This document shows positions 31,940-42,219 of a stretch of DNA of 43,052 nt, piece after piece. The stretch is from NCBI RefSeq assembly GCF_000090795.2, contig NW_003546249.1, positions 51,023-94,074 of the forward strand. Direction: 5' to 3'. The position numbers were made by a program, and so were the translations under genes. Numbering within the stretch: position 1 is the first letter of the stretch; every line of letters begins with the position of its first letter. The DNA comes from Amphimedon queenslandica. Its lineage: Eukaryota; Porifera; Demospongiae; Haplosclerida; Niphatidae. A model generated the notes under the pieces. It saw nothing but the letters and a program-made list of their open reading frames with translations, was not told where the DNA came from and did not search any database.

Positions 31940-32520
31940 TTATAAAGTTAACTTAGTTATTAACTCCAGCATTGCCTTGCTATCAGTACTATACATTGCT
32001 CGTATCCTCATCCTTTGCACTTCTTCAATTCTGACTCTTCTCTTAATCAATTCCCCTTCCTCCTGTCTTTTTATTTCATCTTCTTTCTTTACTCGTTCAC
32101 TTTCAATAGTCTTGAGATCACTTATTTTTCTTTTTAGCTTTGCCTTTTCCTCTTCTAAATGGATGCAATACCTCTCTCTGTTATCATACTTTTTTTTTCA
32201 TTTCTGCACTGCATCATTATTTCCTTTAACATCTCTACGTAGTCTTGTAATGTCTTCTCTTGTTTTCACTGACAATAAAAGTGAGAATTGAGAATTAAAG
32301 GCTGGGCCTGAATAAAATATTATCTTACTATCGTGTTGGGTATTTAATTCTTTTGACATAGCAGGAGTCTTGCTATCTGTAGAAGTCTTGCTAGTAGTAG
32401 GTGTTTTGCTATCTGTAGATATCTTGTTAGTAGCAGGAGGTGTCTTGCTATCTGTAGATATCTTGTTAGTAGCAGGGGTGTCTTGCTATCTGTAGATTTC
32501 TGAGACATATTTGTCCCCAT
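31940..32520 (-). pseudogene. Helitron-like element ORF2: STDSKTP-repeat coiled-coil protein
   Basis: Leftward from ATG 32518-32520 (MGTNMSQKSTDSKTP), a one-base deletion at about 32477 shifts the frame. The frame then continues through four copies of a 12-13 residue repeat (STDSKTPPATNKI and variants) and a linker with IIFYSGPAFNSQFSLLLSVK. A long charged helix follows: TREDITRLRRDVKGN, TGA at about 32190, then LEEEKAKLKRKISDLKTIES, ERVKKEDEIKRQEEGELIKR and RVRIEEVQRMRIRAMY, ending at TAA 31940-31942. Length would be about 193 residues. It is Lys/Glu-rich with heptad-like spacing, so a coiled coil is likely. No known domain. It is divergent from the RPA-like gene across about 230 bp. Only two lesions make it better preserved than its neighbours. 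Confidence 0.6.
32345..32500 (-). repeat. 39-bp coding tandem repeat
   Basis: Four units of 36-39 bp sharing ATCTACAGATAGCAAGACAC on the minus strand, encoding the STDSKTP repeats. The first coding unit has lost one base. Confidence 0.85.
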
Positions 32521-32750
32521 TTTCTCTCCGGAGTCTTATCCTAGTCTTCTTAAATTTTGTTTCTTCCAAGGTTTCTTCTCACTATAGATTAGAGCATGCG
32601 CTTATTAGAATTTGGCACGTGTGAGGTGTTAATGGCTGTTGGTGATAGAGAGTGAGAGTAGTTGTCAAGAAGTGCAGTGAATCCAGTCAATTCTAAGTGA
32701 TTATTACTCTTCTCTTTAAAATCCTTTCGGTATTTTCTGATATATTAAGG
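32521..32750. promoter_or_regulatory. Putative shared divergent promoter region
   Basis: 230 bp between two divergent start codons. No clear TATA box or repeated operator is visible. The call rests only on gene arrangement. Confidence 0.25.
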
Positions 32751-33820
32751 ATGGAAGGCTCATCAAAGGAGGATAAGGCCGTTTCAGTAACACAGTGAGC
32801 ATGGGGCTTGCTGATTCAGAGCTAAAAGATACATGCTCCAAAGTCGTCGTTCATGGTGTCATCACCAAACTGTTTCCCATGAAACAAAGCTCTGACAAAA
32901 AGGAAGTACTTTGATGGCTTGGTAACTAATGATTAGGGGTCTAAAAAATTTGTCTCTTTCAATACTGCTCTTTTTGACAAGATAAAGAATGCCCAGCAGG
33001 ATATATACCAGTACAGTTGGAGTGTTTAGCTCTGATGTGAAAAGGTCAGCATCAAGTACAGACAAATTAGAGATTGTTGTAAACCACATGTCTGATATTG
33101 TTTCATCAGCTAAAAAATTTAAAGTGGATTCTACTTCTCAGAGTGATGTATCACTTTCACAACTACCTTTTAGCAATCAATCAACTTGTGTCATCACGCA
33201 TCAAAGTAACTATATAAGGTTCAAGAACCTGTGCAAGTTACTTCTAAAATTAAATTATTGACAAAACAAGATTGCACCGTTAGTGATGCAACTGGAATTG
33301 CCCTTATAGTTTTGTGGGAAAGTAAAGTTGGTACACTCAATGAAGGAATCTCCTATGATCTTGGTGATGTTAGAGTGAAACAGTTTAATGACATTAAGTA
33401 TTTCTCTGCAACTATTGATAGTACAATCTCAGCAATAGATGACATCGGAGAAGTTGTGTCTGAATCACTACCACCAAATCCTTGTTTGGTAAATATCATT
33501 GAGGGCGAAGTAGCTTCTGTGACATGTGAAGAATATTACAACTGCCAGTTGTCACTCTAAAATGCAGTTGATTAATGATTTCATACTTCAGTGCCCTGAA
33601 TGTAAAATAAATTCAAAAATATCTGGATGTAAGAAAGTAGCAATTGCTAAAATTCATCTCAAAGTGGACACTGAATTGGAGAGTGACATTATTTCAAAAT
33701 GTCTTTAAGCAATTGGTAAATACTGCTTTTGATAAAAAATTCCATTGAAAAGAAACTTTTGATGATCAATTCTCTTAAACTAGAAGTTGATGCTAACAAC
33801 ATAGCGAAAGGTTTACTCTG
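32751..33820 (+). pseudogene. RPA70-like protein (two OB folds, zinc ribbon) in the Helitron-like element
   Basis: ATG at 32751 starts a short charged leader, which is frameshifted. The first OB-fold-like segment covers about 32835-33000 (KVVVHGVITKLFPMKQSSDK, YFDGLVTND, KFVSFNTALFDKI). A linker with LEIVVNHM and SSAKKFKVD follows (33065-33130). A second, well-preserved OB fold spans 33225-33540 (VTSKIKLLTKQDCTVSDATG, LWESKVGTLNEGISYDLGDV, QFNDIKYFSATIDSTIS). After a frame change a zinc-ribbon-like segment (YYNC.., then LQCPECKINSKISGC) ends near 33700. The layout mirrors the DNA-binding core and C-terminal zinc domain of replication protein A, which binds single-stranded DNA. In a rolling-circle element such a protein would protect the displaced strand. 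RPA-like genes are established in plant Helitrons. Several frameshifts make this copy inactive. Confidence 0.6.
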
Positions 33821-33910
33821 AACAGCAATTACAACTACTTATTGTAAACATTATTGCACTGATTTCAGTTCATTATTGATCACAAAGTATTTTGAAATGT
33901 CATTTAATCG

Positions 33911-33923
33911 TTTTGCTCGCCCC
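33911..33923 (-). repeat. Right terminal inverted repeat of the Helitron-like element
   Basis: TTTTGCTCGCCCC, exact reverse complement of 24745-24757. Followed by TCAATTTTTTAC and the restored 3' part of the interrupted intron. Confidence 0.75.
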
Positions 33924-33983
33924 TCAATTTTTTACATTTACCTAGTTATTACCTTTCTGTAAAAATATAACTTGTTTGTATAG

Positions 33984-34400
33984 ACCCTTAGTGTTAGAGC
34001 ATGGCGTGTGGTTTCAAATTCGAGTTGATCGTGGAACAGAATGGGCACACTTCAGGTTCAATCGCAATTTAGTAACTATCAATGTGATAACACAAAATGT
34101 CCTTATGTCCAAACAACATCTAAGCAGGTACAATAATTTTAATTCTTTATAACAATTTTATTGTCATTATTAGAAAAATGTTGTCAAACGAATATTAATT
34201 ACCCAGTCAAGAGGCCTTTGCAAAACATGGTTGAAAATCGCTTATTACAAATATATCATCAAATGATTCGCTTTAGTGTGTCACTATCTGTATTTGCAAT
34301 GTTGGATTGGATTTATTCATTCAAGCAAAGAATGATCATCCTTACTTATGTAACATTTACTTACATTTGTCACATGATAACATTTATAATGAGTGCACTA
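33984..34400 (+). pseudogene. Integrase-core transposase, 3' half
   Basis: Starts right after the acceptor TTTGTATAG (33983) with PLVLEHGVWFQIRVDRGTEW. The Asp of RVDRGTE is the second catalytic residue of the rve fold. NTKCPYVQTTSKQ leads to a 46-bp intron (34128-34173, GTACAA...TTATTAG). The next exon reads INYPVKRPLQNMVENRLLQI, the region just after the family's 'ERxWxE' Glu motif, which appears deleted at the exon junction. It continues 24178-24737: the last residues there (EH-F) and the first here (-PLVLEHG) are adjacent in this family, with one T missing from the T-run before the donor. It ends in decayed sequence near 34400. Confidence 0.6.
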
Positions 34401-35325
34401 TAGCACATGCCATTGCCACTAAAGAGACATGTAAAGAGCTTAGGATTATGATGTTAAAACGGCTATTATAAGCCACCGAAAAATTTATCTTTGTCATGAT
34501 ACATGAAAAGGTCTAAGTAAACTTTTGACAAAAGGTATTACGGGTGCACAACTTAACGTTAAAGCTCCACCTCTTCAATTACATAATTTGCTTTAGATAC
34601 ATTTGTGACAGATAACTAAACATTTTGCAATGCATGTGTCATACAATATTTGCTGGTTTCAAATGAATTTTCTCAAATTGTAATCTCTTTAGGCAGCAAA
34701 GTATCAGAATATACTAAGCTGTCGTAGGCTCACCCTGCTTACATCATCATAAAAGATTCCACAACATTGCTTGAAAGATCGTTTAGATCACAAAGATGTG
34801 CCACTATTACTCATGTATTATAATTATCATTTTAATCTATTAAAATAGCTCAAAATCACCTGTTAAGTTCACAAGCTTAAATTTGACAATATCGACTACT
34901 TTTGGTTTGTCCTACTCTCGCTCCACCTCTTTGCTACCTAAGTGGCTAGGCGAGACAAGGTTTGGCCCTTTTTTGAGCATGCTCTATTTCATTTACCTCC
35001 AACAATTATTTGCCACAATAATTTGATTTGGCGCTAAGATTTGAACAATGTTAGTGTTATTAACTGTTACAAAAAATTTAAGAAATGAAATATCTATCAG
35101 CAGTCATCAATGGTCGACCTCATGAAAAAATAAATCTATCAAAAAGTGTTATAAAAAGGATAATAATATTAATAATAATAATAATAGTAACAATAGCAAT
35201 GGGGTTCTACTTTTGATTATAATAATAATATTGGGGTTCTACTTTTGATAATAATTTATCTCAGCCTATCGGTACAAATCGTACTATTCTGAAAGCTTGA
35301 GATAGTCCTATGGCTAAAGCATATT
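34401..35325. other. No recognisable gene
   Basis: AT-rich. A direct duplication of about 33 bp around GGGGTTCTACTTTTGAT (35200-35218 and 35232-35250) is embedded in AAT-rich sequence at 35155-35265. The segment 34905-34985 (CTCGCTCCACCTCTTTGC...) is locally GC-rich but unrecognised. Confidence 0.4.
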
Positions 35326-35329
35326 TCTT

Positions 35330-36058
35330 TTGATTTCAGTTACCAATAATGAGGTTTGTGGTAGGCTTCTGGCTGTATCACTTCCTGAAGCTGGCGCTTG
35401 GCGAAATGCACTTTCCCTGTCTTCATTGGGTCTTCGTGTAGTTAGTCAGTCAACGAAGGTTGCTGTGTCATGGAGGCTTGGTCTTCCTACGTTATTGCTT
35501 TATTCATTCTGCCTTTATGGGGCACAGGTTGATGAATTAGGTACTCATTGTTTACATTGCAAGAAGGGTAATGGAAAGCATCATTGTCATGCTTCAGTTA
35601 ATGATGTCCTGCAGAAGGCCTTTTCTACTGCTGGTGACCCGTCAAGTCTTGAACCTGCAAGTTTATCAAGATCTGATGGTAGAGGCCTAATGGTGTCAAT
35701 TTAGTTCCTTGGTCTCGTGTTAGGCCATTGGACTGGGATGCTATATTATCCCTGATTCTCTGGCTCCTTCATACTGTAATGTTGTACTAAAGCTGTTGGA
35801 GCACTTGCTGAGTCCAAATTAATTGCGAATTATTCATCTCTCCAACCTCATGTCTGTTTTGTTCCAGTAGCTATTGAGTCACTTGCTTCTTTTGAACCTA
35901 GAACTGTCTCTTTTCTAATAGATCTAGGTCGCAGAATCTCTAATGTTTTAGGAGATCTTAGAGCTATTGAATTTTTATTTCATTTATCAGTCTTAATTCA
36001 AAGAAGTAATGCATGGATGATACAATCGTGTCTTCGTTCATCTGATTTATGTTTCATT
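35330..36058 (+). pseudogene. Retroelement C-terminus with zinc and restriction-endonuclease-like domain (copy A)
   Basis: An open stretch of 124 codons (35330-35704) contains [20 protein letters not shown] and [13 protein letters not shown] zinc-binding-like pattern follows: [20 protein letters not shown], then [15 protein letters not shown]. After the TAG, in shifted frames, come [43 protein letters not shown] and RRISNVLGDLRAIEFLFHLS to about 36050. This matches the C-terminal tail of invertebrate retroelement polymerases in which a C/H cluster is followed by a nuclease-like core (an Asp-rich 'G...W..DV' segment). The RT itself is absent. The end abuts T-rich sequence. Confidence 0.55.
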
Positions 36059-36655
36059 TATTATTTTTTTTCCCTTTTATTTAATTATTACTTGCTTTTT
36101 TAATATTTTTATTTCAATTGTTACTGTTATCTATTGTTGTCACTATAATTTTTCTTTGTTTTATTTATTTATCATTCTTGTTTGTTTGAATCTGTTATTA
36201 TTTTATTCTGGTATACTTTTTTCATTCTTGTACACAAGTCTTTTATTTTCTGTTTCTCTTTTTGTTTCCCTCTTCTATTTGACTCATAGGCCACTTATTT
36301 CCATTGTAATTAATTTTAAATAATCATACTACTATTAACTGTGTTTGAATTTTGTAATAATACTAGTAGTAATAACAAGACTCCTATCAATTATTGACTT
36401 CAAATAATAATATAAAAATGCTTCTCTTACATCTAAGTTTATGTGTTTTTAACATGTTTTATACTATAAAATAATATTAGTAGTAATAATAATAATAATG
36501 ATAACAATAATATTTTTTGCTTTGCTGAAGTATTTTCCTTTTTTAATAATAATAACAATTATAATAACATAACAATAACAACAATAAAAGCAATAAATAA
36601 CAACAATAATTATCATCTTGGCTCAATGCCCTTCCTATTCAGCAAGAATGTTTTT
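36059..36655. repeat. Low-complexity T-rich then AAT-rich tract
   Basis: 36060-36300 is T-rich with TTATTTTT words; 36440-36610 is AAT/AAC triplet-rich. No coding signal. The tract may include the 3' tail of copy A. Confidence 0.7.
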
Positions 36656-36659
36656 ATTT

Positions 36660-37210
36660 ATAGGCCAATGAGTTTAAAGATGCTCTCTGTCTCAGGTACT
36701 TAAAAACCTTTATTGAATACTCGTACCAACTGTGATGGTTGTCACACCCATTTCACAACATTTTATGCCATAGATTGTAAAGAGGTGGTGAGAGACATAA
36801 TGAAATCAGATACTTTATTCTTGATAGTTCCTCTATGGTCTGGAGTCAAACCATCAAGGAGCCCATGGTAAATGTAAGCTCATCCTCTGACAGAATTCGA
36901 GCTGATGTTGATAGAAGAGATGTCTGGCAGCCCAAGTGTACATGCTTCTTTGATGTAAGAGTCATTGACAAAAGTCATGAACAGATTATCGAAACTGGTG
37001 AAAGAGAAAAAAGCCACATACAGTGAGCACTGTGAACGGAAACATGTGAGCTTTTCTCCCTTGTGTACAACTGTGGATGGTTTGATTGGACCTGAGATGT
37101 CTATATTTTTGCAACGTTTGCTGACAGACCCGCTCTGAAGTGGTACAGGAGATACAGCATGACTTTGAACTGGTTTAGAACTAAGCTCTTATTTGCTCTC
37201 ATTCAATCAA
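36660..37210 (+). pseudogene. Retroelement C-terminus with restriction-endonuclease-like domain (copy B)
   Basis: In order: ALCLRYL; NCDGCHTHFTTFYAIDCK (36730-36785), which with a following RHNEIR (about 36792-36810) gives the C-x2-C...H...C pattern; MVWSQTIKEPMVNVSSSSD; and ADVDRRDVWQPKCTCFFDVR followed by VID (36900-36970). The last two Asp-containing elements fit the D...DxR core of this nuclease-like domain. KEKKATYSEHCERKHVSFSP, LCTTVDGLIGPEMSIFLQRL and a LIRAT-like end lie at about 37000-37130. This is a different family from copy A: the spacing of the zinc cluster differs and the RHNEIR motif is present only here. Two frameshifts. Confidence 0.6.
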
Positions 37211-37910
37211 CTAACTTATGTATAAGGGGAACGAGAACAAAATGAAGGGGTTTGAGTTTTGAAGACGACCTTGGTCTGAATGACTATTTCCTAAAATTAA
37301 TTAATTCTATCTAACTTTATTTTATTCTATTATCACAACTTAAGATTGTTTTGTTCTTAAAATTATCATTTTGTTCTTCTTTGTTATTAATAGTAATGTT
37401 GAAATTATTTATAACAATTTAAAAAATTAAAAAAAGAAAAAAATAAAAATAATAATAACAACAACAATACTAATAATAGTAGTAATTTATTTCACAGCAG
37501 GTTAAGTTAAGAGAGGAAAGAAGAGAAACATAGAGAGTTAGAAGTGGACAAGGATTTATAACAGTAAAAATAATAACAATTATGATTCATAAAATAATGA
37601 AGATTATTATCAATAATGATGATTACTGTTAATGTCAAAATAAACTGTTAAAGCCTGACTCCAATTGCACAGCAAACATAAATATGAAATTTATTACAAG
37701 GACAGAGGCACATAGAGTCACCGCATTATTACAATTACATATTAATGATCTGACAAATGATTACACACATAATTTATCAGAGAACTAAAGAAATGAGAGA
37801 TCAAGAAAGGAACATTATTCCACAAACAAACCACTCAATAGAAGTAGTTCTAGACAAACACCTGTACATATACTTTAGTTTACGCAGACCAGTGGTATAC
37901 TGGTGGTATC
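37211..37910. other. No recognisable gene
   Basis: AT-rich with A-rich low-complexity sequence at 37415-37490. No repeats or coding patterns recognised beyond this. Confidence 0.4.
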
Positions 37911-38078
37911 ACTAATGAGATATTTAAATAGATAGAAGTTATTGAGACAAAATAGAATGTTGTAAAAATCATACCAGTACACTGTAATGGTAACACTAAT
38001 GAGATATTTAAATAGATAGAAGTTATCGAGACAAAATAGAATGTTGTAAAAATCATACCAGTACACTGCATTGGTAAT
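37911..38078. repeat. 84-bp tandem duplication
   Basis: Two copies (37911-37994, 37995-38078) starting ACTAATGAGATATTTAAATA, nearly identical, with differences only at a few bases, for example GTTATTGAG against GTTATCGAG. The open frames it produces on the minus strand are artefacts of the duplication. Confidence 0.9.
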
Positions 38079-40553
38079 AAACTTAATTTAATGAGCTAAT
38101 CTTTATACAACTATAAAGTAAACTTTGTAATGTATCAGTAATACACAAAATAAATATATTTATTTTTAAGAACAGTTATTTACAGATAGAGAAATAAGAG
38201 GTACAACAATTAAATTGTCATTGTATATTAGTGATGGGCATATCAAAGGCACCGCCTGTGGTTACAAATGTGATGTAACACAACTTTTATTTGTAACAAT
38301 CCCTGTGGTTTTATTTGTATTCCTGTGGGTTGATACTAAAAATCTCGTAAATTAAAATGTAAGAAACAACAATATTGTACAGGTATCATAAGCTGAAAGT
38401 TAACTGTCAATAAAGCTTGCAATAAAGTCAGGCCTAGGCCCAGTGGCACGTGGGAACCAGCAGTGGGTACAATGTTGGAACAGTGGTGACTCTCCGGAGT
38501 GCAGCAAATTTTAGATCAATTCATAGAGCAAAAATCCATGCAGGTAGAGTTTCACTGCTTTCCAATGTTGAAATGAATAAATAAGCCTCAATACTAAATA
38601 AGATAGCTGGGGAAGTTACAATCGATACATGGCTGGTCTGCAAGAGCAGGGTCATTGTGATGGACCTCTTCCAGACATTGAAAATAGTACGATTATGTCA
38701 GCATAAAGCCTGATTTAGTTGATAAATGTACCTATTTCTGAGCCTTCTCTACTCCATCACTACCATGTTACCATGAGGTGCCGTGATGCTACTAAGCATG
38801 CGCCTTGGCACATGCCTTTGATACGCCCACCCATTACTACACAAATATGTTGATAACATCTCAATGTGTGATACATTGCAGTTGTATGACCTTGACCTCA
38901 GGCCAGCGGCCCTGGGACTCTGTCATTCACAAGCAATGTATCCCTAGCGGAGGTGTATAACATTATACGATGAAAAAATTTATTCACATAACAGAGGCAA
39001 TGAAGAGCAAGTAAGATTTTTAAATCCATGAAGAAAAAGTTAAATTTTATGCATAATACTTTTTTATTTTGAGTCATGGATGTTCACTATTTCATTTATA
39101 TTCATTATACATAATTGCTTTAATTTCAATCTCTAAAAGTAAAATATTGTTGTCAGAATTTTCAAATGTGCTTGCGTTCTGTGGCTCATATCGTTGCTCC
39201 CTTTGTGCTTAGCTATTCCAAACTCCCACGAATGCTAATAGGCACAACAATGATGCAAATTTACAGGCAACAACTGCTTCTATATTGCCTAATTTTAGTT
39301 TTCATACAAAATAAGTGCTGTTGCTCGTTTCAATCATCATACCACTATTCACTACCCACGTCCTGTCTGTCCTGTGGCGGTGGCCACAGCATAAGACATT
39401 GTGAGGTCACCATGATTTCCTGGATATTGTATTTATATGGTTAGTTTGCATTTTGACACTTATCACACTAAAATAACAGAGATGCACATCCAACTGCAAG
39501 GGTATCAAGATTTATGAAACTTCTTTAGATGTAACAGTTGAACCTTCACTAAACGTCATATAACTGGCTGTTTTGTCATTCTTTCATCATTTCAACTTAT
39601 CTTTGTAAAGTACTAAATGAAAATATTTGGTCAATCTGCCGATCAAATTATACAGGCATAAAATTTCTAATTGCATCAACTAAAAGTAATGAAGCAGACC
39701 CATGGCCCTTCCTTCAAAGTGGAAGGACATGGCTACACAAGAGTATACCCAATATGAATATACATTAATATATGGTCATGATACAGTATATTCACAATGA
39801 TGTCGAAAGTTAGCATGATTATTGATTCATTTATTAAATAGTGTATATTATATCTAAATTGAAAACCATTGCCCCCATAAATTCATATTTGATTATACAA
39901 GAGTGAGTATACATGTATGTAGATCTAGTTCCATTGTTTTATTATATAAGTGATAGCCTATATGTAATGTGGTTTTTTTCCAAAATGGCAGCTGTGTTTG
40001 TGATTTTCTAGCACTCATAAGCCTTTTATCTTACATTGCACAGCCTAATAAATGCCGTACATGAGCTCTCTGTCACTGAGCAATTGTCATGGTACCTTGA
40101 AAGTCGACCGTAATCTAGCGGGAGCTCTTATAAAGGATAGGCCAAAATTTAAATTTCTGCAAAAATTCTTTAGACTTTTTATTCTTTCTGTAATCCTTCA
40201 GATAATCTTTTACACTACAACACCATTGAAGTTGACCATTACAAAATCCTTTGTGTTTTGATCAAGGACCACAAAGTTGGCTTCAAAAAGAAGCAAGGAC
40301 AGAGAACAAAACGGAAGACAGTATCAAGCTGCAGCTACAGCGTGTGTTTGTTGTTTCATGTCATTTTAATTTACGCGCACATGTTCATTATGAATATAAT
40401 TAACCTAACCACACAAACATAACAGAAGGTAGTTTATAAATGTAAGAAAAAGCAATGATAACAAGTAAAAAAAAAATTAAAAATGGCAAAGTAGTAGTAT
40501 TGACTTGGAAAGAATTAAGAAAAACAAGAGTGAACTTGCAAACTGTTGTTGTG
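38079..40553. other. No recognisable gene
   Basis: Mixed sequence with no coding pattern I can support. 38410-38530 and 38740-38960 are less AT-rich than their surroundings (GGCCTAGGCCCAGTGGCACG; GGCCAGCGGCCCTGGGAC) and could be the ends of an old short element, but the two do not pair convincingly. A 92-codon plus-strand frame at 39166-39444 has no domain. Confidence 0.35.
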
Positions 40554-40670
40554 AAAAATCCTACACCACTGCATGAAACAGATAGCGTCATAGTTGTCAT
40601 AGAAAGTAATTTCTCTGGGCTATTACAATAATTTTCAGCAATAATCTTTTTGCAGTGGTGTAGGATTTTT
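40554..40670. repeat. 117-bp sequence with 20-bp inverted ends
   Basis: AAAAATCCTACACCACTGCA (40554-40573) is the exact complement of 40651-40670. No target duplication is evident. Possibly a very short MITE or the remains of one. Confidence 0.65.
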
Positions 40671-41065
40671 TGCCATACCAGTGTGTAACTCCCCTTTCTT
40701 CCTTTTTTCTAATTCAATCCTACTACTTTTCCACTATTAATTCTAAACATCAATACCTGTCATGCTGGTTTTTTGATAAAAGAAACTCAGCATCCTGAGT
40801 TTTAAGCAAGCTCTTTACATTTCTGAGCTATGGTCTAAGAGAAATTTGAGTCTCGCCACTTGTACTGACTATTCCTGATTAAAAGTAAGTGGGCTGGGTT
40901 TACTGCACAAATTAGTAACATGGTAGCGTACTAAGTAGGATTCACCCCACTTCAGAATGGCTGCCACTACTTTTGCAGCCTTGCTATATACTAAGAAAAC
41001 AAGCACCTGTGCTTACCAGACTTCTTAGAGGACCTTATCTTAACCAGAGGACCCTGTTGGTACCA

Positions 41066-41345
41066 CTAGTGTGGCTCTAAACCTTGTCTAAGAGGAGAAT
41101 AAAAAATCAGCAATACGGCTGTTTTGTTCAGCCACCTTTTTTTAATCTTCGTCTTCATCGAGTCCTGTCAATCCAGTTGTCAGTCAATATCTCAATCTTG
41201 CCTGGTGATAGAAGGCTAATTCGTACACCAATCAACTCCAACAGGGTGTGCCCAGGTGCTTGTCCCCTAGAATCATTCTCAAAGAATGGAAGAAGTGGTA
41301 GTGCGACTGTTGGATCGCAACAGCTTACCTCATGCTGCAATTTTG
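41066..41345 (-). other. Possible minus-strand coding relic
   Basis: A 61-codon minus-strand frame (41340-41155) ends VRISLLSPGKIEILTDNWID, then in the next frame GLDEDED and KKVAEQNSRIADFLFSS. Together these read like one protein with a frameshift, but no family is recognised. The overlapping plus-strand frame at 41084-41353 is equally long, so the strand is not certain. Confidence 0.25.
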
Positions 41346-42165
41346 TTAATTAAAGATGCATGTGCTCAAAAATTTGAGCATGGTCGTGCATGCTCAGATC
41401 TCAGAACTTGGAACAGCAAGTATTTTTTACCTAACTAGAGGCTAGCTATGCTTGGAATCATATTGCAATACATAGTGGAGGTTTCCAGCTAACAGAAAGT
41501 ATTAATCTTGTGTATATCAAGTGTGTAATGAATTATTTTTGTTCAAGAACACAAAACAATTACATGTCATTAATGTTATAATGCTAATGATAATATGATC
41601 ATGACAACAGGAAGAACCTACAGGAATAGATACAGGATTGCTGGGAAGATTGAGCTTCTTGAACAAGGATTAACATCAAGACTATAGTATTCATTTCACG
41701 TGTCATCAGTATAGTAGATATTCCTTCACCATATCTATTCATTTCAATCAGTGCTATCCTACACATTTTATACATGCTGTAAAATCGTAACAATAACAAT
41801 AATATTAAAGAAACTTATTTTTTGTGTAAAATGAAAAAGTATCACAATTGTAACTTAAACAAGCGTAACAGGGTAAAAAATATTTCTATAATTGATTTCA
41901 CCACCTTGCAAGTACAGCTGGGTTCTTATTAAGACTTATGAAGATTCTCTCTACCTTCTAATGCTTCTAGAGAAGTCTTTAGACAGTATCTCTATGCTCT
42001 CTTGCTGTTAGAAAGCTCTTAACTTTGTCCCATGCGTAAGCCGCCATTTTGTTTGCCGTGACCACACCCACTCACGTAAAGGAGCGTGGGCGGGTGGTTG
42101 CTAAGGCTTGTTATTTCTCCAATACAACGTGTATAGAAGAAATGTAAGTGTGGACATACAAATAA
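41346..42165. other. No recognisable gene
   Basis: Contains a locally GC-richer segment at 42030-42110 (GCCGCCATTTTG; CACCCACTCACG and GCGTGGGCGGGTG as an imperfect hairpin). No coding pattern. Confidence 0.35.
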
Positions 42166-42190
42166 ATATATATATATATATATATATATA
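42166..42190. repeat. TA microsatellite
   Basis: Uninterrupted TA repeat of about 25 bases directly left of the GC-rich hairpin. Confidence 0.95.
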
Positions 42191-42219
42191 CATAGCACGA
42201 CGGTGAATTCAATTATAGG

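Larger units (their letters stand above)
24745..33923 (+). mobile_element. Helitron-like element (Helentron/Helitron2 type), 9179 bp, three genes
   Basis: The left end GGGGCGAGCAAAA (24745-24757) is the exact reverse complement of the right end TTTTGCTCGCCCC (33911-33923), with CGA following on both after one extra G on the left. The left end also forms an imperfect hairpin (GGGGC...GCCCC, 24745-24766), and a TGTC microsatellite follows at 24784-24810. The base on each side of the element is T, and no longer target duplication is visible. Removing it restores a 67-bp GT...AG intron within the integrase-type gene. Cargo: Rep/helicase gene, minus-strand coiled-coil ORF and RPA-like gene. Short terminal inverted repeats and T|T insertion fit Helentron/Helitron2 rather than canonical Helitrons (5' TC, 3' CTRR, A|T target). 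Confidence 0.7.

Noticed and set aside
31890..32291. 133-codon plus-strand open frame
   Set aside because: Antisense to the coiled-coil ORF at 31940-32520, whose composition, repeats and two-lesion structure are far more protein-like.
37875..38071. Two minus-strand frames of 63 codons
   Set aside because: Created by the 84-bp tandem duplication lacking stops; repeat of the same peptide, no domain.
38410..38960. tRNA-derived SINE or hAT MITE
   Set aside because: A box-like motif GGCCCAGTGG is present but no B box follows, and the GC-rich ends do not pair or show a target duplication.
39166..39444. 92-codon frame with several Cys
   Set aside because: Cys spacing fits no zinc finger and composition is like random AT-rich translation; left as unassigned.
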